Below, one piece after another: positions 24,255 to 37,198 of a DNA stretch of 64,000 nucleotides (its first letter is position 1; each line of letters starts with the position of its first letter). A program made the translations under genes and the position numbers. Source of the stretch: Zoroaster sp. YZ-2022 (Eukaryota; Echinodermata; Asteroidea; Forcipulatida; Zoroasteridae); NCBI GenBank assembly GCA_029582265.1, contig CM055831.1:26264526-26328525 (forward strand). Direction: 5' to 3'. The notes under the pieces were generated by a model, which had not been told where the DNA came from, made no database searches, and worked only from the letters and a program-made list of their open reading frames with translations.

Positions 24255-26183
24255 ATGGACCAAAAAAAACCATTAATGTTATTACTGGTTCACCATCATC
24301 AGGTATTTCTTGAATTTACAGCCTTCCCTCCCCTTCAATACAAATTGGAATCATCTGCTTTGACTTTGGCATGCATCCTGCACATTTCAGATGTGGATCC
24401 TTCCAATCGTTCTGGGGGATAAATAGCGGAGCTGCACAGTGATGATGAAGTTGGAATTGAGGCAAGAATGTTTGGGAGTGGTTCGGTCAACAACTGAATT
24501 CAGGTTCGCATTAAAAGAAAGCTAATATCAGCTCTTTTGGAATGAGGGATTTTTGACTAAGAACTAAACTTTCCTGCAATGATCTTTTGAAATGTCAACT
24601 CAGTGATTCTTAGTCCTCAGAAACACACAAAATATTGAACACGCTTACCATTAAGTATCATAGAAACTTACCATCAAGTTTCACAAAAATCCCTGAACAA
24701 GTTGACACATCCTGTACAATGAGCTACAACACCATCTGATGTTATCATGGTCATTGCTGACAGAAAGAGGGCAGCATGCTACAATGTTGAAGCTATCATG
24801 TTATTCAAATTACCCAACCAGAATGATCTGAAGGAAGATTGTTTCAAAAGAATTTAAATATCGTTAAGATTCAAGCCAACAGGCCTAAGAGACAATGTTT
24901 TCATGACCATGAGATCAAGTTATATTAAAATAAATACACAAATTTTGCATGACACCTAGCTTAACGAGGTATCGTCACGATCAACAGGGCATGGAAACGG
25001 AGTGCTTGTTTTAGATAAACTCATTCACTGAAAATAATACCCTATATGATAAGGTCATATTACCATTGCTAGTGTTGCTGTATGAAGGAGCCAGTAATTT
25101 TCAGTCACTGTGGTCATCTTAAACTAGGACACCAATTACATGTCCTGTTTAAAATCTGCTCTGAACTCAAAACATAAAAATTTAACATTACTGAATCAAT
25201 ATTAGAAATAGAAATATCTAACTGAAAACATGACAATTGGATTCAAAATTCAATGCATGGTGTTGATCACAGGATAAAGACCGATTGTGTCACGGCCACA
25301 GGGATAAACCAGCAAACCATAGGTAATGTCCTTAATTGCTCATGGCCACAACCCCAGGGGTATTTATCCTGAGGTCAAGACAAAGTGTTACTCTTTTATT
25401 CCCATTCATGAATGCTCTCCTGATTTTGTTGTAAAAATATAAAAAACTTTTTGTTCCAAAAACTGGAATAATTTGCATCCAGAAACACAGATGCAGCTGG
25501 TGCATCTCAAATAAAATGTCGAGTTGTAACCTCCAGGTCTTTTCAGAACTAATTACTACTCAATTGAGCATTTCACATGGTGTCACCGCAATTAGTCTTA
25601 GTCAAATGAACTTTGCACAACTGTTTAAAGGGAAGGTACAGCATTGGTAATGACATGAACACAAAATGATCAAATTATTATATGACAGCTAACTTGAAAA
25701 ATAAATTATATCTCAACTACTTGCATTTAAACAAAATGAACAAAATAGAACATTTACTGCAATGTTTTCTGTAAAACTTTTAAACATTTTTTTCTCAATT
25801 GACTCCACATTGAACTGAAACTTAGTACATCTTGGTTCAAAGAGAGAAAGCATCCTTGTAGAAGCAGTGATACCAACATTAAGACTGGTCTTAAACAACC
25901 ATGTGATCATATGTCAACCAATCAGAATTCCTAAACCTAGTGTAAACTGCCTCTGAGTCATTTATGAATTTTCCAATTTTCAGGCCAACTAAACCAATTC
26001 AACTAAAACAAAGTCCCTTCTTTCCTGAAGCTAAGTTAATAACTTATGACCTCCCACCATCCTCCTCCAACATTCCCTGCTAACCCCATCATTTCAAATG
26101 AATACTCCCCAGTATCATTGTCCTGAGTCATGACTACAGCATTTCTTAAAATTACAAACTACTTCTAACAGTTTCATTCTTAA
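24255..26183. other. Intergenic, unit B, including an empty Polinton site
   Basis: Non-coding. GAGGGATTTTTGAC with a single AGGGAT at 24545-24550 corresponds to the Polinton target. A diverged MITE is at 24961-25157, and 25518-25602 is a piece of the ribozyme-like repeat that interrupts the unit sequence. Confidence 0.6.
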
Positions 26184-26407
26184 TTAAAGGGACAATATCA
26201 TTACAATCAACAGGGCATGGAATCTGAGTGCTAGTTTTAGATTAACTCAGTGACTGAAAATAATACTCCACATGATAAGGTCATATTACTGTTGCTGCTG
26301 CATAAATGAATCAGTAATTTTCAGTCACTGTGTTCATCTTAAACAAGAACACTGATCCCATGCCCTGTTGAAAATCTGCTCTGATCATGGTGATACTGCC
26401 CCTTTAA
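26184..26407 (+). mobile_element. MITE, complete 224-bp copy
   Basis: TTAAAGGG...CCCCTTTAA, at the same place in its unit as 13750-13973. It was therefore present before the units duplicated. Confidence 0.75.
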
Positions 26408-27240
26408 CAAAAATTAGAGAGAAACAAATATTAGTATAAATTCAATATCTGTAATTTTCATTTTAAAATAAAGTACATTTTACCTGCACTAAATCTATAT
26501 TACAGTGAATTGGTGACACATCACACACCCAAATATTGGTCAATATCAACATTTGAGAATGAAATAACTCACATTTGATCATGTTTATTGTAATAATAAA
26601 ATGATCTATGATTATATTGAGCATAGTTCTATAGCTCCTATAGAGTAAAGAGTCAATGATGTAAGGGTGTAGGGCAATGGGTTAAATGGGACTATGAATT
26701 TATCACACTGCTCCTATGAGGATTGACCAGAAACTTATAACAATGCAACTGGATTTAGCAACTCCTGACCAATGAGAGCCTGGCAATGCTGGGCAGTGGT
26801 CAGAGCTTTCTCAGACATTTCAAGGAATCAGCCTCACTGTGTCTCAGTGTTTCAGCAAGGGCTTCAACAAGGGCTTATTTACAGAGAGGTCACATATCAG
26901 TCATGAATAGTGCAGTTATCAGCAGTGGTAAAAGTCAGAGAGAAGTTAGTATTTGTATTGTATAACAAGTGTGAGTATAATCATATAGCAAGGACCTTAC
27001 TCTATGGTATAATCTATGGGATACTATCCTGTAGATTATACTCACACTTTACAACACAAGCAGGATACAATATTATATACAACATCATGCAACACAGCTG
27101 AACTTTCACAATGAAGTTCAATATGCATACGTCATTGAGTCAAACAATTATGGTACACTGTATTCACTGTGTACTGTACATATCAGCCAGGTAGACCTAT
27201 GACCTAATGACTTTGTCACGTACTCTATCAGGAACTGAAC

Positions 27241-27378
27241 TGTGTTTGTCAAGCGCCATTTTGTTTGGGATCCGCCCTAACGTTACATGTAGCATCATTT
27301 GCTCTGTCTTCAACAAGAAAAATTGACTTCATTTTGTGTTCAACTGGCTTCAATAAAACAAAGTAAAACCACTGTGAG
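27241..27378 (+). promoter_or_regulatory. Candidate promoter and non-coding first exon of TRIM copy C
   Basis: AAGCGCCATTTTG at 27251-27263 and donor GAG then GTAAGC (GT at 27379-27380). The acceptor at 28580-28581 lies eleven bases before the start codon. This feeds the only intact TRIM copy. Confidence 0.55.
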
Positions 27379-28581
27379 GTAAGCCACCATTTGTCGTGTT
27401 TGTTTAGATGTTTGGAGTGACTTCTATGGACAGTGAATATAGTGATTATGATTTTGTTCATCTACTCAGCAGATTGAGTTTTACCATACGGTACTTCCAC
27501 AAGGTTATGGGATCACAAAATCCTGTAATGAATGTTGAACTCAGTTTAGAAATTCTAATTCAGTGTATGATGTATTATAAGACATTGTCTTCTTGTTGAA
27601 ACATATCTATATGATACAAGTTAAATGATAGTTGAGACAAATCAGGTCCACAATACACATTAGAGATTAAAGATGTATCGCTGTGTTTTATCGGCAATTT
27701 CCTTTTAGCAATAAAAAAAATACTTTGAAATTGGAAATTTAAAAAACAATATTTGTCTGCATCTTGGTATAGAAGTAACAATTTATGAGGGGACCTAACA
27801 TCAATTAATTTTGGTACATATTTACTGTAAAGCCAGGCTTTTTCCTTTCACAAGTAAAATAGCAATGCATAATTGCTGGAAATTGCTGTTAAAATACCAA
27901 ATAACAATGGCGATGAATCTTTAAGCAGGAACGTTTGAAAATGTTTGGTAAAATTTGAAGAAAATAAGTTTTTTATATGAGATATTTATTTAATATTGAT
28001 TTGTTGTTGGTTCACTAAAGTTTTAAGAAATTAAATAAGACATCAACAATTCTTGTATGTACATGTATACCAATAGATGAAGTGAAAACCTAATCATTGT
28101 AATGAATTGAGGATGTAACATTCAATTTCCGTTTTAATCATTTTGTCAATATATGTTTAACTGGGTTTGTTGTTAGATGTCTGGTTTTAAAGTTCATAAC
28201 TTTGGTGACCAAACACAATTTAAATCTCCAGTATTTTGTCAGCATGAGTACACAATACATATTTAATATTAATCTTTAATAGATGACCAAAACAAGGCTA
28301 AATTATTGGTATGGAGGGATAAGCACCTCCCAGGAAATGCTTTTCTTATTGAAATTGACATTGAAACTTGTTTTCATGACATGACAAATAATTTGATACT
28401 ACAGTAAATATTGTTAAACAAGATTTATTGAAAAATTGTATCTCAAATGTAATTTGAAGCTTTTTTATTAAAGTCAAATAACCTTTTAAACACTTATGAC
28501 AAACTTATTGTTGCATTACCTGATGTGAGCCTGATATTGAGTCTGATTTTACATTTCATTCCATACATCATTTATAAACAG
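27379..28581 (+). other. Inferred 5'UTR intron of TRIM copy C
   Basis: Bounded by GTAAGC and ATAAACAG. Contains sequence whose inverted copy starts immediately right of the scaffold gap (57006 matches about 27860 reversed). No coding content. Confidence 0.45.
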
Positions 28582-28591
28582 ATCTATAGAA

Positions 28592-29900
28592 ATGGCTACT
28601 TCTAAACCAACATTGGGTTCAGCTCTAGAGAAAATCAGCAAGGATCATCTTGAGTGCAGTATTTGCAAAGAGGTGTACAGACAACCCAAAATACTGGACT
28701 GTGTCCACAGCTTCTGTGAAAACTGTTTAGATGAATACCACACTACCAAATACAAGGATGCTGTCATGATTCCTTGTCCTTTGTGTCGACGGGAGACACA
28801 ACTTCCTACGATGGGTGTTCCAGGCCTCAAGACCAACTTCTATCTAATTGGTCTTGTTGAGGAGATCACATTGCAACAGAAGTTGGTCAGCTCATCAGGC
28901 AACACAAAGCTTACCTGTGAATTATGCAATGAGGGAAATGAGGCTACACATCGCTGTCTAGACTGCCCAATGGATATTTGCGGAAACTGCTACAAAATGC
29001 ACCAGAAAATACCTGCATCATCCAATCATACCATTGCTACTTTGGAAGACTTTATTCAGGGGAAGGTAACAATAAAAGAGACAAAACAAAAACGTCGTCC
29101 AGAATGCCAAACACATGAGGGTGAAGTGGCATGGTTCTACTGTGTAACATGTGACAAGTTGATTTGCCAAGTTTGCACTTTCCTACACCACTGTAAACCA
29201 CAACATGAGTACATTGAGTATGACCAAGCCTCATCCACATATAAACAGTCATTGGCTCAATTCTTTACTCCCCTTGAAGGAGTTCTCAAGGAACTTGAAC
29301 AATCTCTAGCAACTGCCTCAACAATGAAAGACAAACTGGGCATCACAGTTGAAAGAACCATGGCAGAGGTGAAGAACAGAGCTGATGAGATCAGGGCTGA
29401 GGTAACAGCTCAAGAGAGTCGCATCATTGATGAAATCAAAAACCTCCACAAAGATCAGAACAACAAATTGGATGAATATGAGCAAACAGTGAGTGTAATC
29501 TCACAACAAATACAGCATTCACTGGAGACCGCCAAAGATGTCACCAACAATTCATCAGATCCTGACTTCCTTGCACTCTATCCCACTATAAGCAAGGACT
29601 TGAAATTTCTCAGCAGTCAAAGCATTCCCAAAATTGATCACAAGCTTTGTCATCTGAGATTCAAGGAGAGTCAGAGGGTTGGTGATATCAATCTTGGCAA
29701 GGTGGAGCTGCAGGAACCCAAGTGGGAGCTGTGTGAAAAATTTGGCAAAAAGGGAGGTGGTTCAGGAGAATTCAATGTGGCTTGTGGTATTGCTGCTTGT
29801 CAACCTGGTGATGAGATTGCAGTGACAGACTACTGTAACAAGAGAGTGGTAATCTGCAGCACCAAGGGACATCAGAAAAGAACCATTCCAATACAAGGAA
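28592..29900 (+). CDS. TRIM2/3/71-like RING E3 ligase, copy C, exon 1 (intact)
   Basis: Main part of a 641-residue protein completed by 33832-34448. RING at residues 22-65 with all eight ligands (C22, C25, C37, H39, C42, C45, C62, C65). B-box 1 at about 107-150 and B-box 2 at about 168-215 (CQTHEGEVAWFYC..CDKLIC). Coiled coil about 220-330 for dimerisation. A Gly-rich linker and first NHL blade start near residue 395. TRIM proteins with this order are cytoplasmic RING ubiquitin ligases that use the NHL propeller to bind RNA or proteins; no filamin domain was seen between coiled coil and NHL. The ATG at 28592 is chosen because an acceptor lies just before it and all copies share it. The donor is GGAA then GTAAGT. 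Confidence 0.9.
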
Positions 29901-30390
29901 GTAAGTTTCTTATGTACACATTATGCATTCAATAGCATGTAGTGTAGTACAGTGCATGCTGTGTAAAAACAAGACTGTGGTGCAATACATTTCATTTCAA
30001 GTCGTTTTTAAATTTTACACGTCAAATTCACAAAGCTACAAATCCATTAAAACAAAAAACTTAAAGAGAAAATTGCACAGTATAAAAATATATATAACAA
30101 GCGAAAAACAGTGAAAAAGAAACAACAGCCCCAAACAAAGACAATACCCCTGTAGGATTGCAAGTGAACTTAAAGAGATATTCTAAACCACTCTTTAACA
30201 AGGACTTTATTTATTGTTATGACTAATTAGATATCCATAATACCAACTAAAACATCATTTGAATCTCAAACTTTTTTTTTAGTTTTTAAAAAAATGCATC
30301 GGTCCATGCAGCTTATTCAGCCAATTTGCAAAATGAACACATAGCACTGCTGTTTAAGTATGTAAATGCAACACATCAGTGGAGGTTCAA

Positions 30391-30533
30391 TAAACATGGC
30401 ATGGGTAGCATAAAGGGTTGTTGTGTTTTCATATAGTCAGTCGTCTGCTAGTAACATTAATAAACATGGCATGGGTAGCAGCATAAAGGGTTGTTGTGTT
30501 TTCATATAGTCAGTCGTCTGCTAGTAACATCGA
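30391..30533. repeat. 70-bp tandem duplication in copy C intron
   Basis: TAAACATGGCATGGGTAGCA starts at 30391 and again at 30461, each followed by the same TAAAGGGTTGTTGTG block. Units A and B have one copy. Confidence 0.85.
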
Positions 30534-31554
30534 TCGATAAATGTTCTCCTTCAATTTCATATTTAATTTGGAGAATTCTGCTTACAAATTTTAATTTAAT
30601 TGTTAGTCAGATAGCCATAGACCAGAATTATTGCCAGAGTGAAAGTGAAGTTCTACAGATTTCCAGCCAGCCATAGAAGCTTGACAAGACCATGGGTGTG
30701 CTTTGTAATTTAAAACAACCGGTCAAACTTCAATAATTTGCAGCACACATTAGTCAAAAGTTTGACAAGAAATAACTGCCACACTCCACTTACTTAATTC
30801 GTTTTGAATGATGTGGTTGAACATGCAAGTAAATAACTCAATGACATAGCACTGACAGACAGAATCATGCCATCTGACCAGTTTAAAGTTACTCTGAATA
30901 CAAGCAAACAACATCTTACAAATATAACTTTGACAATTAATTCCCTGGTAATTTCTCATGCCAAGTTGTCCATAGAATGGTCAAATTTGTCCCTATATTG
31001 TTCATGTGTATCAGTAAACTGAGCATTAATTGCAGGTATACAATGTACACATACACATAATCTTGATAAGTTTGTTTTCCCTCACTTACACCACACGCTA
31101 TGCCGCATTGCCACGATGTAAACAAAGATTGACATCAGACTTTCCTGATTTTGAGATGCCTTCTAAATAAGGATATCCCGTATGTTATGTTGGCTTTGGA
31201 TTATGATTTTTTAGGACATGATTTTGGCCGTACTAAAAATAATCTTACATTATAAGAGCATAACTCTCAGGCCACCTCTCTTGTGTTTGTTATAAATGTA
31301 TGTCGTAAGTGTTTGCCGGAAACTATGGGTTCCCTGGCTCCGGATGTTACCCCCGGTGGCATGTCCTGGCTGCCCTTAGAAATCCCAATGTTTCTGTGCG
31401 AGAGGAGGAAAAGGTTATTTCAGCATTTTTCCCAATCTTTTCTGCCATGCCGTGGCTGTAGTCCGCGTCGTTACATTACCATTACCCGAACCCGAATCTG
31501 AACCTGAACCTGTGCCCGCTGTCTGCGTGTGTTTCCTCATGTGGCACTGTCTGA

Positions 31555-32677
31555 TAGGCTTGGGCGATGACACGATAATATCGAATATCGCGATATTTAT
31601 TTTTATTCGATTATGATATCGAGAACTTTTCAAATTATCGAGATATCGGCAAATCGCGATGAAAAAAATGTATCGCGATGAAAAAAATGTCGTGAAGAAA
31701 AAAATATATCGTGATTAAAACAAAATCCTTGATTGTCAGTCAGGTCAGAAATTCCATGGGAAAAAAAAACTTAGGGAAGTCTTTTCAGCTTTCGGAAGTG
31801 AGAAACAAAATAGAACTACTTCTGTGGTCAGCCAACTGTCAGATCACAAAGGAGCCGCCTAACAGGGCATTGTTTAAAATCCACCGCCACTCAAAGAAAT
31901 CTATTCAGACGGATTAAATGTTGGGGATTGCATGGGGTATTTGATCCAACAATGTGTAGACAATGTTTACGTCTCACTGTCTATCCATGGTGGTCTGTGA
32001 CTCTGGCCGGCTGGCGCACCACGTGCAAGTATATTATATATAAATATATGCAGAATATGGGCGTTACCTTAAAATTCACGATGAAATAATAACATTTGCA
32101 GTAATTGCAGGTGCTCTGTGCTCACATTAGTCATGAAATAAATCAAACCATGGGTCGACGGCAGCTCGATCAAAGTTGGGGGATTAGGACACTATTCTAT
32201 TATACCATACTGGGACTCTTGTCTAGTGACAAAACACATACATGTACACTACTCTTGCTAAACCACGTGACGTTTATTTAAAATAGTGAGTAATATAAAA
32301 ATTGTTTTATTCTCGACGGTACTAGACTATGCAGGAATAAACCTAGTCACATGTTTATACTATGACATAGTCATGTGGAACGCGAGTCACGTGAACTCGG
32401 GCTGATAATTTGATTGGGACGCACGACGCAGCAACCGCCCCACATAATTATTACGCAAATGAATTTGCCAATGGTGCACTCGTGAACGGCACAATTGCAC
32501 GTGTCTCTCAGGTAAGCACTGGCAATTTATTGTGACGCATGTATATGGGTACATTCCTGTTATTATCGGCTCTAAAGTACTCATGCGTGAAAAAAAATAA
32601 TCGCGATATTATCGAAAATCGCGATATATGTTTGACGATATATTGTTGATGAAAAAAATCAATATCGCCCAAGCCTA
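31555..32677. mobile_element. Non-autonomous hAT-like DNA transposon
   Basis: Inverted ends TAGGCTTGGGCGAT (31555) and ATCGCCCAAGCCTA (ending 32677), with further imperfect pairing through AT-rich ATCGCGATA sequence. Imperfect 8-bp flanking repeats (CTGTCTGA against CTGCCTGG) fit a hAT target duplication. Unit B has the uninterrupted site near 19090. There is no transposase frame in its 1.1 kb. Confidence 0.65.
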
Positions 32678-33831
32678 CTGCCTGGCACATGTTTCATTCG
32701 TATCCTCCATGTATAATGCAATATGTCATCTACTGCCGTATCTCCAACATCGAACATCCGTTCACGTCAGGTCCCTGTATTCTCATAACAAGCTATAAAT
32801 TACCCGATCATGATCAGCATGCAATTGCCCCACTAATCCAATTACTGCAAACAATTAGGCAAATATTCCCTCATATATGCTGCTGGTGTGATAAGTTGTT
32901 TGAAGCAGCCACTGCCAGGCCCTTTGCAGTCTTAATGATTGGATACAATGTATCACAAACAGTTGGAGAAAAATGTATGGCAAATGTTGGTAAAATACTA
33001 CAAAGGCTTTATTGGAGCATAATCTCTTGAATTTAAAGATAATTGTCTGTAAAAGTGTAAACATTACATTGTTCAAGAGTCACAGATTTCTGTTCACACC
33101 GCTCAAATGTTAAGTCCGAATTTTAAAAAGTCGTTTACGGGTAATTGGAACCGAAAAATGGAACCGGGTAATGACAGTTTCAGTCAGGTATCTGGATACC
33201 TGGATACCCGGCACAGCCCTAGCTATGAAATAATTATATTAGGAGTTTCTACATGTATTTCAGCAAACCTTTGACGTAATTAACCATGAGTTAATGTGAA
33301 ATTATCAATTTGATTCAGTTTCCAATTACCTTCTCTTAGAAAGCGGGGAAATCTCTATAACTATGAGTGCATTAGAATATCTCTTTATTCACTGTCTAAT
33401 TGCTCTCCTAGTAATACCTCAACAAACATTAAACAAAATGTTTGAATAATAATTTAATGTAGAAACGTTCCACTTAACTGAATTTTCCAAGAAAAAGAAA
33501 GTGGCTCATAACTACATGTTATGCTATTAAAACCTTCATACATTGAAATTATGTGCTATACATGTACTCACTGGCTGCCATCAATTTAAATTTAGCATAT
33601 TTTATTTTCTGAAACATGACATTGATTGTAATAAATAGTGAATAATAAATCATGACAGTTCAAAGGTTCAAAGTAAATATTGGCTGTTGTGAATCCCTTT
33701 GTACATGTATAGGCCTTCATGTCAAATTATGTAGAAATATCTTCATTTAATGTTCAGCTCATAAAACATAACACACATAATTGTTATATCACTACTGTGC
33801 TGTGTTATCTCTATTATTATTATTTTTCCAG

Positions 33832-34448
33832 GTCCAAATGACATTGCAGCTATACACAATCACTTAGTGGTTGTGGATGACACCAACAATGTCATCAAGA
33901 TGTACAACAATGATGGCACACTTGCCTTTGACTTCCACACAGTGCCTCATAGTGAGGTAGGGAAGACAACAGTGAACCTCCGGAGTGTATCAGTAAATAA
34001 TAAGGGTAACATCATAATAGGTGATGTGAAGAGGATGGTGGTGAGCGAGCACAGCCCCACTGATGGCTCGCTCATTCACACTATGCCAGTCAAGACAAGA
34101 CCTCACTTCCTGGCCATTGATAATAATAATAGAGTTGTGATCAGTGGTGACCAACATCAAGTAGACATTGTTGATGGCAATGGTACTTCATTACTCACCA
34201 TCAAACCAACAATCAATGGTCAGGAAGTTCAATGCTGCAATGGTGTATGCTGTGACAGATCAGGCATATACATTGCAGTGCACAATGAGTCTAACACTGG
34301 TCATATTCACCATTATGATGATGAAGGTAGATTCATCACATGTATAGCTCAGGGTCTGGACTGGCCCATGGGAATCACATTCACTGCAGATGGGCATCAG
34401 CTGGTAGCAGCAGACTGGTCCTCAGTGAAGATATATCACATAATGTGA
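33832..34448 (+). CDS. TRIM2/3/71-like protein, copy C, exon 2 (NHL propeller)
   Basis: Phase-1 exon after acceptor TTTTTCCAG. It continues the NHL propeller begun in exon 1 and ends VKIYHIM then TGA at 34446-34448. Repeating blade signatures are visible: xPNDIAA, VVVDDTNNVIKMYNNDG, LRSVSVNNKGNIIIGD, HFLAIDNNNRVVISG, CCNGVCCDRSGIYIAV, PMGITFTADGHQLVAAD. Together with 28592-29900 it gives an uninterrupted 641-residue frame, so this is the probable functional member of the cluster. Differences from copies A and B concentrate in loop positions, as expected if binding surfaces diverge. Confidence 0.9.
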
Positions 34449-35257
34449 TGTAATCCAACATGCTGCTGACTGGCAATCTCCCTTGTCATCATCATAATGG
34501 TGAAATGTCCTCTTCAAGATATGTTACCCAAACATGTAATGTAGAATCTTGAGTATCAATGTCACTCTATAGAATTAATCTTGTATCATTTATTATTAAT
34601 TTTTGACATGACAAGAGATGCAGAGCATATACAATTCATTGACAATGAAATCTTCACTCAGGAAATTATTGCTGTTTTGATGAAAACAAAAATTACCAGT
34701 AAAATATCGGTGATAGATCTTGTAAAAAGAAATATTTCACAAGACAAATGTCCAAGAAGCATGGTTTATCTAAGTACCTAAATGAAATAATGACAGGTCC
34801 TGCCATCAATTCATTTCATAACTTTATCACTGTAAACATGGCTCTGATGTTTTTATATTTAATTTGTAATTTTTGCATATTTTGATGACTTTCTACAAGG
34901 AAAATAGTTATTTTCAGATAAAAAAATTGCCATGAATCACTGGTCAAAAAATATATGATGCATCTTTCAGAGAGAGTTCCCCTCATTTTGCTTTTGGCAT
35001 TGTCTGTTGATTTGTAAATGTTACTCTTTAATTATTCATATGTCAATATCTTGTCAATACTTTCTTTGTTTTCACTGAGGGCCACCCATTGTTTGCCAAT
35101 CCCCAGTTGACAAAAACTACAATTGTGACATAGCAAAAGAAAGGTCTATACCCTCTCTTTCCCCTCTGGATCCACCCTTGTACAGAGTTGCATAATGGAA
35201 AGGTTATATTCTACACCTGAGCTGCACCTTATACAAGTCTAGTTTTCTTCCTCTTAC
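34449..35257. other. 3' flank of TRIM copy C
   Basis: Probable 3'UTR and spacer. No convincing additional gene. Confidence 0.45.
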
Positions 35258-35372
35258 CTTTTGTTGGAGCATCCTGAGCTGATCTCTCTTGGTTGAGGAT
35301 GTTTCTTGCTGATGAGACTGTTTCTTGTTGACCTCTGATCAGGTCAATTAGAAGGGTTGTCATGCTGTCAAC
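35258..35372 (-). CDS. Candidate internal exon of an unknown minus-strand gene (copy C)
   Basis: 115-base counterpart of 9612-9723 with the same acceptor (CCCTCCAG) and donor (AAAAG then GTAAGAGG). It carries one extra serine codon, a 3-base difference that keeps the frame and thus hints at coding. No family recognised and no partner exon located. Confidence 0.4.
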
Positions 35373-37013
35373 CTGGAGGGAAATAAAAATGAATAGTACA
35401 TTCTTGATACACTGTTTGTAAAATGTCATCATGTGCATGAATACTAAATGACAATCAAGAATTGCATATAAACAATTGACCATTCAATGTTTCACTTGGA
35501 AACAAGTTGTGAAATCTCATTCACAGTTTCTAACCAAAGCACTGTAGGTTTATATGCAATCATTTCTGTCCCATTCCAGACAGAAATTACCTTCAGGAAA
35601 CCCATGACTCTTAATATCATAAATGAGCAACTAATTTGACATAATAATTTGTGAAATTACAAAAGAGGAGCTTCATTTGTCTTGATGTAAATTTACTTTT
35701 CAACATATATGATTATTGTACACTTTTAAAAATAAGCATTCATAATTAGCTTTATACATTATATATTGAACACTTTTACAAATGATAATCTTCATCAATT
35801 GTGTAATAAGCTTAATTGTATATATTGCAATGAACAAACTGTATTGAGGTTTTCATGTCCCAAGTCCCAATAACTTCCAATGGCAGATCCGGTGGGTGTG
35901 AGGTGCCTTGAGGGATGAAGCCCCCTCCTCCCTGCTTTGGGTATTTTGTCATGTAATTATACCTTGTAGAAGTTGGTTGATATAAATACTAAGCACTGTA
36001 CATTATCTATATATATGAGCATGATTCCATGTGGATCCAGTCTCTTGTAGAGTCTTCAATGAGGGTAATGACCTTCATTATACTGTCATTTATTTAGTTG
36101 CTACAGTTCATCATACTCATGTGTATCACCAGGGAGGTTTGAAGGATGTGAACAAACCTTCTAGATTTGAATTATATATTTTAATGAAGAAGCAAAGATG
36201 CCACTTCTTTTCTAAAAAAAACAACAAAAACAATTTATATGATAATGTGAACATTTGAATACATTTACAAATGTTCAACTCATAATGAAATTCGTGGTGA
36301 CACGCATGATACTATGTAATGTTTATATTCAAGTCTTGTGTACTTTTATCAATTGTTGGAATCTAATGCACCTTCTTAATAAGGTCAATCCAATTCTATT
36401 TCTGAATGAATATATTTGTACAGGGAGGTTACACTTTTGCTAAATTTCTTCTACGAGTTTGCTTACTTTCAAGATCTGCATTTATCAACCAACCTGTGAA
36501 AGTTTCAGCTTAATGAGGTTGTGTCTTTAATGTCAAAATAGTGAAAATACCTTTAAATTGTTTGTATTTATTATAATTTTGTGTCTTATTCAGTCAGAAA
36601 TTCAGTCAAGAAATGATTTCATAAATTTGTATTTATATGATAGTTCCTCAGACAGAAAGATTTCAAGAGATGTTTGATTCCATCATCAACTTTACACCAA
36701 GTACATTATATGTAAAACTATGTGTAACCTCCTTTAACAAATTATTATTGTTTTGTAATTCCACAATTTGTCCATTCCTCAATGGAGTAACTAAATTTCA
36801 AACCACTGAAAACCTCAAACTTGTGCTCTAATGTTTCTTTGCTGATGAATTTCAACATAAATATTCATTTGCAGACTTTCAAGGACATTTGTTTCACAAT
36901 CTCTCCTTTAATTACTGGTATATCATCTAGAGACTTTTGGTTTATTGACTATTATTATGTGATTGTTGATTAAGTTCAATTTAGTTTCAATAAGATTTAA
37001 TTTACTTGTCATT
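35373..37013. other. Intergenic, unit C
   Basis: Matches units A and B. Only short, unrecognised open frames. Confidence 0.5.
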
Positions 37014-37019
37014 CATATT

Positions 37020-37198
37020 TTTTATGGAAATCGCTCCACACAAGGCCAATGGCCACTCCAAGGTGGGGGCTAGCAAGTCATTCAGTTGTTACAATAACTC
37101 AACACTGAAGAACCAGCCCCTCGCACCGAATAGGTGCGAATAGGACTGGGAGGGGTAACTCAGTCCAGAACAAGGCAGTTGTTAAACTGCCTCTGCCC
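37020..37198 (-). mobile_element. SINE-like multi-hairpin insertion (unit C)
   Basis: Same element and site as 11307-11511, flanked by CATATT at 37014-37019 and 37199-37204. It is shorter by an internal deletion in the TCGCACCG hairpin loop. Confidence 0.55.

Larger units (their letters stand above)
16116..28591. repeat. Segmental duplication unit B
   Basis: Second direct copy (about 12.5 kb from start codon to start codon). Distinguished by the LTR/gag insertion (21819 to about 23018), the absence of the SINE-like element, and a 500-bp deletion at about 21475 where four bases of microhomology (GTTG) join sequences 500 bp apart in unit C. Confidence 0.85.
29901..33831 (+). other. Intron of TRIM copy C
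   Basis: GTAAGTTTCTTATG to TTTTTCCAG. The first 1.1 kb follows the copy A intron and the rest the copy B intron, with a hAT-like insertion at 31555-32677. No host exon recognised. Confidence 0.7.
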
